From contig NZ_DATJPM010000094.1 of assembly GCF_035506375.1 (NCBI RefSeq), positions 1-29,136 on the forward strand: a stretch of DNA of 29,136 bases, given 5' to 3'. Positions 5,292-13,584 of the stretch are shown here, one piece after another. The notes beneath the pieces were generated by a model. It saw only the letters and a program-made list of their open reading frames with translations. It ran no database searches and was not told the origin of the DNA. Within the stretch, counting starts at the first letter, position 1, and the number at the start of each line of letters is the position of its first letter. The DNA comes from Methanocella sp. (GTDB lineage Archaea > Halobacteriota > Methanocellia > Methanocellales > Methanocellaceae). Made by a program: the position numbers and the translations under genes.

Positions 5292-7322
5292 ATGGTAGTC
5301 ATCGGGCAAAAGCATGGCGAAGTCATTGAGAAATATCATCTGATCTTCAATAGCGTCCGGGATATCATACTGGTGTTCGATATGGATGGTGCCATCCTCG
5401 ATGCTAACCAGGCGGCTGTAAATGCATACGGGTATTCGCTCGAGGAGCTTCTGGCCATGAACATTGATATGCTGCGTACTCCGGAGGAGCGGAAGATGCG
5501 GCGGGAGCAATGGAAGCTTTATGGCAACGGCGGCCTGTTCGAGTCGAAGTACCGGTGCAAGGACGGGACCGATTTCCCGGCGGAGATCAGCCTGCGGCGG
5601 CTGTATATGGACGGCCGCCAGGTGATGGTCGCTGTAGTCCGGGATATCACCGAGCGCCAGCAGGCTGAGGGCGAGTTACGAAGGGCGAATCGGGCGCTGC
5701 AGGCGCTCTCGAAGTGCGGCAACGCCGTTATCCACGCGGTCGACGAGACAAGTCTTTTAAGCGACGTTTGCCAGATCATCGTCGAAACGGGCGGCTACAG
5801 GATGGCCTGGATCGGCTATGCGGAGCACGACACAGCAAAGACAGTGAAGCCGGTGGCCCAGAAGGGCTACGAGTCGGGATACCTCGAAAATGTCCAGACC
5901 ACATGGGCCGATAATGAATTCGGCCGGGGACCGGCGGGCACCTCTATACGTACAAAGGCTCCCCATGTCGTCCGGAACGTACTGACGGATAAGGACTTTG
6001 TAGTCTGGCGGGATGAGGCGATAAAGCGGGGCTACGCCTCCATCCTCGGCTTACCTCTCATGTCCGAAGATCGCGCCTTCGGTGCCCTCGCCATCTATTC
6101 GGACAGGACCGATGCCTTTGACCCGAGCGAAGTGATCCTATTATCGGAGCTGGCAAATAACCTCGCCTATGGCATCGTATCGCTGCGGTATCGCCTCCAG
6201 CGGAGCCAGGCTGAAAAAGCCCTGCGCAAAAGCCAGTTCATCCTGGCGAAGGCCCAGGAGATAGCCCACGTCGGCAACTGGGCATGGAACGCGCAGTCGA
6301 ATGAAATGAGCTGGTCCGATGAAGTGTTCAGGATATTCGGGTTTGAGCCGGGTTCCGTCCGGCTGACGCTTGACTGGTATCTATCACGCATCGATCCGGA
6401 AGACAGGGAAAAGGTCGAGGAGTTCGTACGCATGATCCGTGACGGGAATAAGCTGGGCAGCATCGATTATCGGATACTGCTGCCGGACGGCTCCATAAGG
6501 TATATAACAAGCGTTTCCGATAAGATCGTGCGGGGCCCGGACGGCTTAGTGAAATGGGTCTACGGCATTAACCAGGACATCACGGAGCGCAAGCTTGCCG
6601 AGGTCGAGATAAAAGAGGCAAAGGACCAGGCTGAGCTCTATATCGACCTCATGGGGCATGACATCAATAACATGAACCTGATCGGCATGAGCTATCTTGA
6701 GCTCGCTTTCCAGGCGCTGGAGCTGGAAGGAAGCCTGGGCCCGCAATACCGGACTTTTATCGAGAAGCCCTATGAGGCATTTAAAAATAGCTCCCGGCTT
6801 ATCGATAACGTGATCAAGCTCCGGCAGGCAAGGGCCCATGACATCAGGATGGAAGTGCTCGACCTTGGAAGAATACTGGATGAAGTGAAGGCGAGATATT
6901 CCCAGGTCCCCGAGAGGAGCGTCACCTTAAATGCCCATTACAGCCACGTCCGGCGGTATCCGGTCATGGCCAATACGCTGCTCGTCGATGTTTTCGAGAA
7001 TCTGATCGGCAATGCGATCAAGCATTCGGAGGGGGCTCTCACCATTGACATCCGCATGGATTCCCGGAAGGAAGGGGATGCCTGGTACTACGCGGTGACG
7101 ATCGAGGATAACGGGCCCGGTATACCAGACGACATGAAGGCCAACCTGTTCACGCGCTTCCGCCGCGGCAAGACGAAGGCAAAGGGCATGGGGCTGGGCC
7201 TATTCCTCGTAAAGATGCTCGTGGAAAGCTTTAACGGTAAGATCTGGATGGAAGACCGGATACCCGGCGACTTCGGAAAGGGAAGCAGGTTTGTCGTAAT
7301 GCTCAAGGCTATCAATGAATAA
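5292..7322 (+). CDS. Soluble PAS-GAF-PAS sensor histidine kinase
   Basis: A 676-residue cytoplasmic kinase with no membrane segment. The domains in order are PAS 1 (about 12-122, ending VVRDITER), GAF (about 140-297, with GYRMAWIGYAE and SILGLPL), PAS 2 (about 320-433, ending INQDITER), a short coiled linker, then the kinase core. The phosphoacceptor is probably His456 in LMGHDINNMN, the H-D-I/L-N-N form common in methanogen kinases. The ATPase domain has an N-box (FENLIGNAIKHS, Asn570), a G1 box (DNGPGIP, Asp606), an F-box (FTRFRRG) and a G2 box (GMGLGLFLV). No response regulator is adjacent, so the partner is elsewhere. The start ATG has CAGGGGGC directly upstream, and a TATA-like GATATAATG lies at 5246-5254. 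The ligand or redox signal is not evident. Confidence 0.85.
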   Translation: MVVIGQKHGEVIEKYHLIFNSVRDIILVFDMDGAILDANQAAVNAYGYSLEELLAMNIDMLRTPEERKMRREQWKLYGNGGLFESKYRCKDGTDFPAEISLRRLYMDGRQVMVAVVRDITERQQAEGELRRANRALQALSKCGNAVIHAVDETSLLSDVCQIIVETGGYRMAWIGYAEHDTAKTVKPVAQKGYESGYLENVQTTWADNEFGRGPAGTSIRTKAPHVVRNVLTDKDFVVWRDEAIKRGYASILGLPLMSEDRAFGALAIYSDRTDAFDPSEVILLSELANNLAYGIVSLRYRLQRSQAEKALRKSQFILAKAQEIAHVGNWAWNAQSNEMSWSDEVFRIFGFEPGSVRLTLDWYLSRIDPEDREKVEEFVRMIRDGNKLGSIDYRILLPDGSIRYITSVSDKIVRGPDGLVKWVYGINQDITERKLAEVEIKEAKDQAELYIDLMGHDINNMNLIGMSYLELAFQALELEGSLGPQYRTFIEKPYEAFKNSSRLIDNVIKLRQARAHDIRMEVLDLGRILDEVKARYSQVPERSVTLNAHYSHVRRYPVMANTLLVDVFENLIGNAIKHSEGALTIDIRMDSRKEGDAWYYAVTIEDNGPGIPDDMKANLFTRFRRGKTKAKGMGLGLFLVKMLVESFNGKIWMEDRIPGDFGKGSRFVVMLKAINE

Positions 7323-7369
7323 ATGATTTATAGGGCATGCATACTTGTCATATGCGTCGTGGTGACCGG

Positions 7370-8833
7370 ATGACCGACGTTTTCGAGATAACGAACAAAG
7401 ACCTTTTAGGCCGAACGGGCAGGCTATACACGCCGCACGGCGTGGTCGAGACGCCCACAGTCATGCCCGTTATCAACCCGAACCTACGGCTGATCGAGCC
7501 GAAGGAGCTGAAGCGCTACGGGGCGCAGATGCTCATCACGAACTCCTATATTATTTTTAAAAGCGAGCGCTGGCACGACAAAGCCCTGAAGGACGGCCTC
7601 CACGCCATGCTCGATTTCGACGGCCCCATCATGACCGACTCCGGAGCATTCCAGCTTTCGGTATACGGGTCCGTAGAAGTCACTAACGAGTCCATCATTT
7701 CATTCGAGCGGGACATCGGCACCGATATCGGCGTGCCGCTGGACATACCCACTCCGCCCGACGTGCCGTTCGGCCGTGCAAGGGATGAGCTCGATATCAC
7801 GCTGGAGCGGCTCGCTGTCGCCAGGGAATACTCGGGCAAGATGATGCTCGCCGGCCCCGTGCAGGGCTCGACCTACCCGGACCTGAGGGAAGAGGCGGGT
7901 CGCAGGGTCTACGCCATGGATTTTGATATCTATCCGCTGGGGGCGGTCGTGCCCCTGATGGAGGCATACCGGTATAGAGACCTGGTCGACGTGGTCATAC
8001 GCAGTAAGATGGGACTGGGGCCCGCCGCGCCCGTCCATCTCTTCGGCGCCGGCCACCCCATGATGCTGGCGCTCGCCGTAGCGCTGGGCTGCGACCTCTT
8101 CGATTCTGCCGCCTACGCATTGTACGCGAAGGACGGCCGGTACATGACCGTCGATGGCACCTATCACCTTAGCCAGCTCCAGCATCTGCCGTGCAGCTGT
8201 CCGGTCTGCTCGGGCTACTCGGTAAAAGAGCTGATGGAGCTGGACGAAAAGACGAGGACGGGGCTTCTTGCAGAGCACAATCTCTACGCCACGTTCGCCG
8301 AGCTGCGGCTCATCAGGCAGAGCATCGCCGACGGCGACCTGATGGAGCTGGTCGAGCGGCGCTGCCGGAGCCACCCGAAGATGCTGTCCGGCCTCAAGCG
8401 CATGATGGACTACTCGCCTTACATCGAGAAATCCGACCCGGCAACCAAGTCCACGTTCTTTTATCTGGGCCCGGAGTCCTGCCGCCGGCCCGAGGTCTAC
8501 AGGCATAATGAGCTGCTCAATAATCTCCAGGTCAAGGGCAAGGCGCTCATCACGACGAGCAGGAGTATTGATCGATCCGGCTATGACAATGTCTTTTACG
8601 TGAAGGTGCCCTTCGGTGTCTACCCCGATGCCCTGGGCGAAACCTATCCCATCGGGCAATCCGAGAATATCGACGAGCTCGAATGCGAGGCCCGGGACGC
8701 CACGCTGGAGAACGTGCTGGGGTTCATTATCGGGCATAGTGAGGCCGAATTTACCTTCGCCTTCACGCCTTCCTGGGAAAGCCCCGTCATCGCCCGTATC
8801 GGGGAGGTGGCCCGTGTCGCCAGGCTCGAATAA
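7370..8833 (+). CDS. tgtA: Archaeosine tRNA-guanine transglycosylase
   Basis: The enzyme exchanges guanine at position 15 of archaeal tRNAs for preQ0, the first step of archaeosine formation on tRNA. Residues matching the active site are Asp90 (MTDSGAFQ) and Asp245 (FDSAAYALYA). GPVQGSTYPDLR and YPLGAVVPLMEAYRY are conserved TIM-barrel segments. Cys275, Cys277, Cys280 and His303 form the structural zinc site. At 487 residues it has the catalytic and first accessory domains but ends before the PUA domain found in full-length TgtA of about 580-650 residues, so tRNA binding may be completed by a separate PUA protein. I start at ATG 7370 because GGTGA lies 5 nt upstream; the ATG at 7337 has no ribosome binding site. 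It lies 47 nt after the kinase gene. Confidence 0.92.
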   Translation: MTDVFEITNKDLLGRTGRLYTPHGVVETPTVMPVINPNLRLIEPKELKRYGAQMLITNSYIIFKSERWHDKALKDGLHAMLDFDGPIMTDSGAFQLSVYGSVEVTNESIISFERDIGTDIGVPLDIPTPPDVPFGRARDELDITLERLAVAREYSGKMMLAGPVQGSTYPDLREEAGRRVYAMDFDIYPLGAVVPLMEAYRYRDLVDVVIRSKMGLGPAAPVHLFGAGHPMMLALAVALGCDLFDSAAYALYAKDGRYMTVDGTYHLSQLQHLPCSCPVCSGYSVKELMELDEKTRTGLLAEHNLYATFAELRLIRQSIADGDLMELVERRCRSHPKMLSGLKRMMDYSPYIEKSDPATKSTFFYLGPESCRRPEVYRHNELLNNLQVKGKALITTSRSIDRSGYDNVFYVKVPFGVYPDALGETYPIGQSENIDELECEARDATLENVLGFIIGHSEAEFTFAFTPSWESPVIARIGEVARVARLE

Positions 8834-8875
8834 TTAGAGATAAGCCAAATTTATTCTATTTTTATAGACAAGAAT

Positions 8876-8884
8876 GTATATATG
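8876..8884 (+). promoter_or_regulatory. TATA box for the alpha/beta hydrolase gene
   Basis: GTATATATG, with a second candidate TTTTTATAG at 8858-8866. From the first, transcription would start near 8906, leaving a leader of about 20 nt. Confidence 0.5.
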
Positions 8885-8926
8885 CCTTGCCTGCACACCA
8901 TTTCATTAAAAAGGGATGGGTAGTGA

Positions 8927-9763
8927 ATGGGTATGGAAGAGACAATACTCATTGACGGCATTAACGTAAGCTATCGCGTCGAAGGGAAGTGCGAGCCTTT
9001 AATCCTATTGCACGGCATGGCGTTCTCCCACGACGTCTGGGATAAGACAATCCGGCAGGCATCGAAGTTTTTCACGATATACGCGCCAGACCTGCCCGGG
9101 TTTGGCTGTTCCGATAAGCCTGACGTGTCGTATGGCCTTGACTTTTATGTCGAATTCCTGAAAAAGTTCGCCGACACGCTGAAGATCCATAAGTGCTTTA
9201 TCGCCGGCATGTCCATGGGCGGCGAGATCGCCGCGGCCTTTGCTGCGAGGTACCCGGACCGGGTGGACCGGCTGGTCATCGTCGACGCGAACGGCTTTTC
9301 TCCGCTGATCAAGGGCATCCGCACGCTTACCGTGCTCGGCTCTCCTCTCTACATCCGGATGTTCAACAGCAGGAGCATGCTTAAGAATTATATGGCGAAC
9401 ATGCTTTACGATACAAAAGCGCTCGACGAGGAGCTTATCGACAAGGAGTGGGCACGCATGCGGGACCCCGCATACCGGGCTTCACTGTCGAAGAACTCGA
9501 AGTACCTGTCGACGGTCGACGAGGCATTTCCCGGGCTCATCCGGGGCATCAAGGCCAGGACGCTCATTATCTGGGGAAAGGACGATACTATACTGCCCGT
9601 CGATGACGCCTATAAGTTCATGGAATCCATCCCGGGCTCCGAGGTCATCCTGATCGAGAGATGCGGCCATGCGCCCGTCCTGGAAAAGAACGAGGCCTTC
9701 AATAAAGCGCTCCTCTCTTTCCTGGCGCAGGTCAACATGTACTATGAGGCCGTGGCGAAGTAA
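8927..9763 (+). CDS. Alpha/beta-hydrolase fold protein
   Basis: A 278-residue serine hydrolase. The oxyanion segment is LLHGMAF (28-33). The nucleophile elbow is GMSMGG with Ser96. The acid is Asp219 or Asp220 in WGKDDTILP, and the base is His248 in CGHAP. The cap region (about 125-205) is helical, as in esterases, haloperoxidase-like or meta-cleavage hydrolases; the substrate cannot be told. It has its own promoter. The next gene starts 70 nt further on, so it may be monocistronic. The ATG at 8933 is a possible alternative start. Confidence 0.8.
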   Translation: MGMEETILIDGINVSYRVEGKCEPLILLHGMAFSHDVWDKTIRQASKFFTIYAPDLPGFGCSDKPDVSYGLDFYVEFLKKFADTLKIHKCFIAGMSMGGEIAAAFAARYPDRVDRLVIVDANGFSPLIKGIRTLTVLGSPLYIRMFNSRSMLKNYMANMLYDTKALDEELIDKEWARMRDPAYRASLSKNSKYLSTVDEAFPGLIRGIKARTLIIWGKDDTILPVDDAYKFMESIPGSEVILIERCGHAPVLEKNEAFNKALLSFLAQVNMYYEAVAK

Positions 9764-9833
9764 CCCCTCGGCCCTTCGACCAAAAACTACTTTTTTAACT
9801 TTGTACATTAATTTAGTCATATTTGGTGTTTCC

Positions 9834-10964
9834 ATGTCCGATCTCTTCGACCTGAAAGTTGGGTATGTAACCTTTAAGAACCCGGTGGCCGTGGCATCGA
9901 TGGCCGGTGTTACCGACAGCGATTTCTTCGGCAATTTTCCGGATGCGGGCTTATACTTTTTAGGCGGCTATAGCCTGGACGAGGCCACGATGGACGCGTC
10001 CCGGGAAATGGTCAGGCGGGGACGGAAGGAATTCGTGTCCGACGACATCTTCGCTCTCATCGAGTCCGAGCTCAAGAAAGTCTCGGGTAAAGGTGTGGCC
10101 ATCGGCATTAACGTGCGTGCCACGTCTCCGGAGCCTTTCATCAGGGCGGCAGAGCTGGCAAAAAAATATGGCGCTATCCTGGAGATCAACGGCCATTGCC
10201 GGCAGGAAGAGATGGGCGCAATTAACGCCGGCGAAGCCATGCTCAAGGACCGCATCGCCCTGGCCCGCCTGGTATCGGAAGTTAAAAAGACTGGCGCCGT
10301 GATATCGCTGAAAATGCGCTCGGGTATCGTGGACGACGTTAAGCTGGCCCGAATCCTGGAAAAAGCCGGCCTGGACATACTCCACGTCGACGCCATGGGC
10401 GTGAAGGGCGCCAACCTGAACGTCATAAAGAAGCTGCGGGATTCCACGAGCCTCTTTATCATCGGCAATAACTCTATTACGAATTATGAGACGGCGCAGG
10501 CCATGTATTCGGCCGGCGCGGACATGATCTCGGTGGCCCGGGCCGCCATGGCGAACCCGAAGCTCATCAAGGGCCTCGTCTCGTATACAGGGGATCAGCA
10601 GAAGCAGACCGGCTGGTACAACGCCCCGTCGCACATCTGCCGCGGCGGCGACCTTCGGGGGCTCACGTGGTGCTGTCCGCCCATCAAGGAGTGCCCGGTC
10701 CACGGCGCGCTCGCCCGCGCCAACCTCAGCCCGGAGAAGTTCGCCAGAATAAAATTGAAATTCGGCGAGGGCACGAAGCTGGAAAAGGGCAGCACGACGT
10801 GCTTCGGCAGCATGGTCTGGTGCTGCAAGTTCAATAAGCCCTGCTATTTAAGAGAGGACTCCATGGCCGAGAACAAGCTCGACTACAAGGAATACACGGC
10901 CCTAAAAAAGAAACTGTCGGAAGAGATCATCAGGAATATTGATAAGGAAAAAGTCGTCACTTGA
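9834..10964 (+). CDS. Methanogenesis marker 9 protein: TIM barrel plus eight-Cys domain
   Basis: Residues 1 to about 255 form a flavoprotein-type TIM barrel like dihydrouridine synthase/dihydroorotate dehydrogenase (PVAVASMAGVTDSDF, INGHCRQEEM, ISLKMRSGI, IIGNNSI, GADMISVARAAM). The C-terminal domain has exactly eight cysteines, in HICRGG, WCCPPIKEC, TTCFG and WCCKFNKPC. The doubled W-C-C-x4-C motif is the signature of putative methanogenesis marker domain 9, recorded only in methanogens. The Cys set could bind Fe-S or zinc; no reaction is assigned. ATG 9834 is preceded by GGTG at 6 nt. It is followed within 12 and 4 nt by the CitG-like and DUF447 genes, so the three look like one operon. Confidence 0.85.
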   Translation: MSDLFDLKVGYVTFKNPVAVASMAGVTDSDFFGNFPDAGLYFLGGYSLDEATMDASREMVRRGRKEFVSDDIFALIESELKKVSGKGVAIGINVRATSPEPFIRAAELAKKYGAILEINGHCRQEEMGAINAGEAMLKDRIALARLVSEVKKTGAVISLKMRSGIVDDVKLARILEKAGLDILHVDAMGVKGANLNVIKKLRDSTSLFIIGNNSITNYETAQAMYSAGADMISVARAAMANPKLIKGLVSYTGDQQKQTGWYNAPSHICRGGDLRGLTWCCPPIKECPVHGALARANLSPEKFARIKLKFGEGTKLEKGSTTCFGSMVWCCKFNKPCYLREDSMAENKLDYKEYTALKKKLSEEIIRNIDKEKVVT

Positions 10965-10976
10965 TTATAGGTATTT

Positions 10977-11849
10977 ATGGCCAGCCATTTTACCCCTTCC
11001 TATATTGCCCGCTGTGCCGTGCTATCCATGATTCTCGAGGTCTCGGGCACCCCCAAGCCAGGTAACATCGACCGGGACCACGACTACGTGGGCACGAAAT
11101 ACGAGGATTTCCTGGCTTCGGCGGTGGGCGTGTACCCGGTCATGGAAAAAGCCTGCAATGAAGGCGGCATTGGCTCTCTTATTCTCGAGGCGTCGGGCGA
11201 GAGCGTGCTCTGGCAGGGCGGGGGCAACACGCATTTCGGCGCCTACATTCTCCTCTTTCCCTTAATAAAAGCCGCCATGCGCGGGCCCGTCGACCTCTTA
11301 AGGGATAACGCCATCGAGATCGTAAAGGAGACAACCATCGAGGACGCGGTCGATTTCTACCGGGCTTTTTCCATGGTCGATGTCCGCATGAAGGATAAGG
11401 AGGGCCTCGCCTCCGGCGAGAAGGAGCTCGACGTGGGCAGCGAAAGCTCGCTGGAAGAGCTGAGCCGCCGGGGCATCACCATGTACGACATCATGCAGAT
11501 ATCGGCGAAGAATGACCTGGTGGCACGGGAATGGATTGAAGGGTTCCGGCGCACGTTCATCGCGGCCGAAAAGATCGCAGGCCGGCGCAAGGCCGGCACC
11601 ATGAACGACGCCATTGTTCTTTCGTACCTGGAACTCCTGGCCGAGGAGCCGGACACGTTCATCGCGAAGAAGTACGATCTGGAGAAGGCCGTCTACGTGC
11701 AGGGCCTGGCCGTAGACGCGCTCGAAAGGCGTATGACGCTCAGGGAATTATCCCACCGGCTTTATGTCGAGAAGATCAACCCGGGCTCCACGGCCGACAT
11801 CGTCATCGCCGGCCTATTCGTCGCCCTTTTGAACGGCATGAAGGTGTGA
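10977..11849 (+). CDS. CitG/MdcB-like triphosphoribosyl-dephospho-CoA synthase family protein
   Basis: A 290-residue all-helical protein of the PF01874 family. The conserved segments are TPKPGNIDRDHDYVGTKYEDF near residue 20 and GGNTHFGAYILLFPLI near residue 82. In bacteria this family makes the prosthetic-group precursor of citrate lyase. Methanogens lack citrate lyase, so here it more likely transfers a (tri)phosphoribosyl-type group in coenzyme biosynthesis; that is inference. The start follows TAGGT by 4 nt. It is the middle gene of the marker-9/CitG-like/DUF447 run. Confidence 0.8.
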   Translation: MASHFTPSYIARCAVLSMILEVSGTPKPGNIDRDHDYVGTKYEDFLASAVGVYPVMEKACNEGGIGSLILEASGESVLWQGGGNTHFGAYILLFPLIKAAMRGPVDLLRDNAIEIVKETTIEDAVDFYRAFSMVDVRMKDKEGLASGEKELDVGSESSLEELSRRGITMYDIMQISAKNDLVAREWIEGFRRTFIAAEKIAGRRKAGTMNDAIVLSYLELLAEEPDTFIAKKYDLEKAVYVQGLAVDALERRMTLRELSHRLYVEKINPGSTADIVIAGLFVALLNGMKV

Positions 11850-11853
11850 GCCC

Positions 11854-12417
11854 GTGACAACCGTCGACGATATCCTGAAAGAAGGTATCACCGAGGTCAT
11901 CGTCACGACGGTCTCTAAGGACGGCGTTCCCAACGCTGCGCCCATGGGCATAGTCCGAAAGGGAAATATGTATTTTATCCGGATGTACTCCGATACGGCG
12001 ACGTTCCGCAACGTCTCGGATACGGGCTTTTTAGCGGCCAATTTTATTTCGGACCCGCGTGTCTATGTCATCTCTGCTTTTCAGGACTTGCCGCCCGGAT
12101 ATTTCCGCTTCGAGGAAAACAGGGTACCACCGAGGCTGAAAGACGCCGCCGGCTGGATCATTTTCAAATGTCAGGTCAAGGATGTCGTAAGCCTTGAGCC
12201 GGTCTCGGTAAAAGTAGCCAGGTGTACGCTTCCCGCCTTTAACAGGGCCTTCGCCGCCGTGATCGAGGCCACCATAGTGGGCACCCGCCTGCGGTTCTAT
12301 AGGGGCAGCGAGGGCATCGATAAGATACGGGAATGCGAGGCCCTCGTAAGGAAATGCGGCAGCCCTGAGGACATCGAGGCGATTAAAAAGTTAAAGCAAA
12401 TACTGGAAATTTTTTAA
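11854..12417 (+). CDS. DUF447 flavin-reductase-like split-barrel protein
   Basis: A 187-residue protein matching the archaeal DUF447 (COG2457) family. TEVIVTTVSKDGVPNAAPMG at the N-terminus is the split-barrel strand pattern that binds FMN in related flavoproteins, and SDTATFRNV and FISDPRVYV are further family blocks. The start is GTG at 11854, 4 nt after the preceding stop, with AAGGTG 7 nt upstream inside the end of the CitG-like gene, so translation is coupled. The substrate is unknown. It converges on the small membrane-protein gene with one base between the stop codons. Confidence 0.75.
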   Translation: MTTVDDILKEGITEVIVTTVSKDGVPNAAPMGIVRKGNMYFIRMYSDTATFRNVSDTGFLAANFISDPRVYVISAFQDLPPGYFRFEENRVPPRLKDAAGWIIFKCQVKDVVSLEPVSVKVARCTLPAFNRAFAAVIEATIVGTRLRFYRGSEGIDKIRECEALVRKCGSPEDIEAIKKLKQILEIF

Positions 12418-12418
12418 G

Positions 12419-12643
12419 CTACCTTTTCATGATCATGTTCAGGATGCCGCCCAGCAAGCCTAAAATGAAGCCGATGGCCGCCAGGAACGGTGCCAGGCCG
12501 CCCATGGCACCCATGGGCACGCCGAAAGCCTGCAGGCCGCTGATAAGCGCCGCGCTGAAATTCGGGAAAAACCCTAACAGCCATCCGATGATGTAGCCGA
12601 TGATCGCGCCGAAGACGGCGCCGAGAATGACTCCTAAGACCAT
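12419..12643 (-). CDS. Small glycine-rich membrane protein
   Basis: A 74-residue hydrophobic protein with two membrane spans: about 3-27, with GxxxGxxxG helix-packing spacing, and about 46-70, with a second glycine-rich helix. It ends in the positive tail MKR. No family recognised. I start at ATG 12643 because AAGGTG lies 6 nt upstream; GTG at 12652 overlaps that ribosome binding site. A TATA-like GTATAAAC on this strand (about 12723-12730) is available. Glycine-zipper helices suggest oligomerisation in the membrane. Confidence 0.65.
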   Translation of the reverse strand: MVLGVILGAVFGAIIGYIIGWLLGFFPNFSAALISGLQAFGVPMGAMGGLAPFLAAIGFILGLLGGILNMIMKR

Positions 12644-12769
12644 GATGGACACCTTACGCTGATAAAATATTGGCGCATGAACATTAAAAGGTTTGCCACT
12701 GCACCGAGCACAATAATTAAAAGTTTATACCCGAGGCCCGCTCTGCTTAGAAATCCCCGGCTCATCTAC

Positions 12770-13453
12770 TCAGGGCTTACTCGTCGATTCGCCCGCATGC
12801 ATGACCTCAAAGAGCTTATCCCAGTCAAGCACGGTACTCACGCACCCGGACTTATCGAGTACGACGCCGACGGACGGTATCTTATGCTTATGCATCAGGT
12901 CCAGGCCCTCCTTGACCTCGCATAAACAGCCGACGCCGATGATGCCTTCCGGACGGTATTTCCTTATCATTCGGACGATGAAGCTGGAGCCCGGGACGAC
13001 GAAAAACATATATCCCAGCCTTTCCGCCTCTTTTTTCGCAGTGGTGATCTGGCACTGGCCGCAGTCCTTGCACACGATGCCTTCCGGCGATAGCCGGGCC
13101 GGGCAGTCGACGGAGCGCAGGCACTGAGGGATAAAGATCGCCCGCTTATCGCAGGGTATCTTGCTGAACGGGGACCACATAGCCTTATTCTGCATGTCGA
13201 TACTGAGCCGGTCGATGATCGAGTCGTCCACGCCAAAAAGGCGCATGATCGCCTTGATGGGGCCCTCGAAAAATATGATGCCCAGGATAAGCTGGTTGGG
13301 AAAAAGGACATCGCCAGTCTTTAGCGAATAGATCAGAAGGATGGTCGCGATGATGACTATGATAAGGGAGACGGCGAGCAAGATCAGCAGTATCGAGCCA
13401 AGCAGCGTCGCCACCATGTGCAGCACCGATAATATGTCGTTCGGAATAGCCAT
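12770..13453 (-). CDS. DUF116 membrane-anchored Cys-rich protein
   Basis: Residues about 10-42 form one long or two short membrane helices (LLGSILLILLAVSLIIVIIATILLIY). After this comes the DUF116 domain with a conserved cysteine set: IPQCLRSVDCPA, then CKDCGQCQI, then GVGCLCEV and later SGCVS. That number of cysteines could carry a metal or Fe-S centre. The function is not known. The gene is divergent from iorA, with about 130 bp between. Its TATA box on this strand (AATATATTTAAA, 13479-13490) is about 30 nt from the ATG, so the leader is minimal. A TTTCxx-type ribosome site is absent, fitting leaderless translation. Confidence 0.8.
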   Translation of the reverse strand: MAIPNDILSVLHMVATLLGSILLILLAVSLIIVIIATILLIYSLKTGDVLFPNQLILGIIFFEGPIKAIMRLFGVDDSIIDRLSIDMQNKAMWSPFSKIPCDKRAIFIPQCLRSVDCPARLSPEGIVCKDCGQCQITTAKKEAERLGYMFFVVPGSSFIVRMIRKYRPEGIIGVGCLCEVKEGLDLMHKHKIPSVGVVLDKSGCVSTVLDWDKLFEVMHAGESTSKP

Positions 13454-13478
13454 CAGATTAGTAGAGTTTACGGGTACT

Positions 13479-13490
13479 TTTAAATATATT
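13479..13490 (-). promoter_or_regulatory. TATA box of the DUF116 gene
   Basis: AATATATTTAAA read on the minus strand, centred about 31 nt before the ATG at 13453. Confidence 0.55.
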
Positions 13491-13540
13491 CCGGTTAAAG
13501 GTTTGCAGGGGCAGCGATATTCAACCTGCCGTCCCTTTAA

Positions 13541-13549
13541 GTTTATATA
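13541..13549 (+). promoter_or_regulatory. TATA box of iorAB
   Basis: GTTTATATA lies about 40 nt upstream of the iorA ATG. The predicted start near 13571 leaves a short leader with AAGGTG at 13575-13580. Confidence 0.55.
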
Positions 13550-13584
13550 GTATAATTCTAAGTTATCAACGAAGAAGGTGCCAT

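Noticed and set aside
7700..8737. 345-codon open frame opposite tgtA
   Set aside because: Antisense to an unmistakable tgtA; composition typical of a high-GC mirror frame.
12677..12925. 82-codon frame on the plus strand
   Set aside because: Runs into the DUF116 gene on the other strand; no ribosome site and no recognisable protein.
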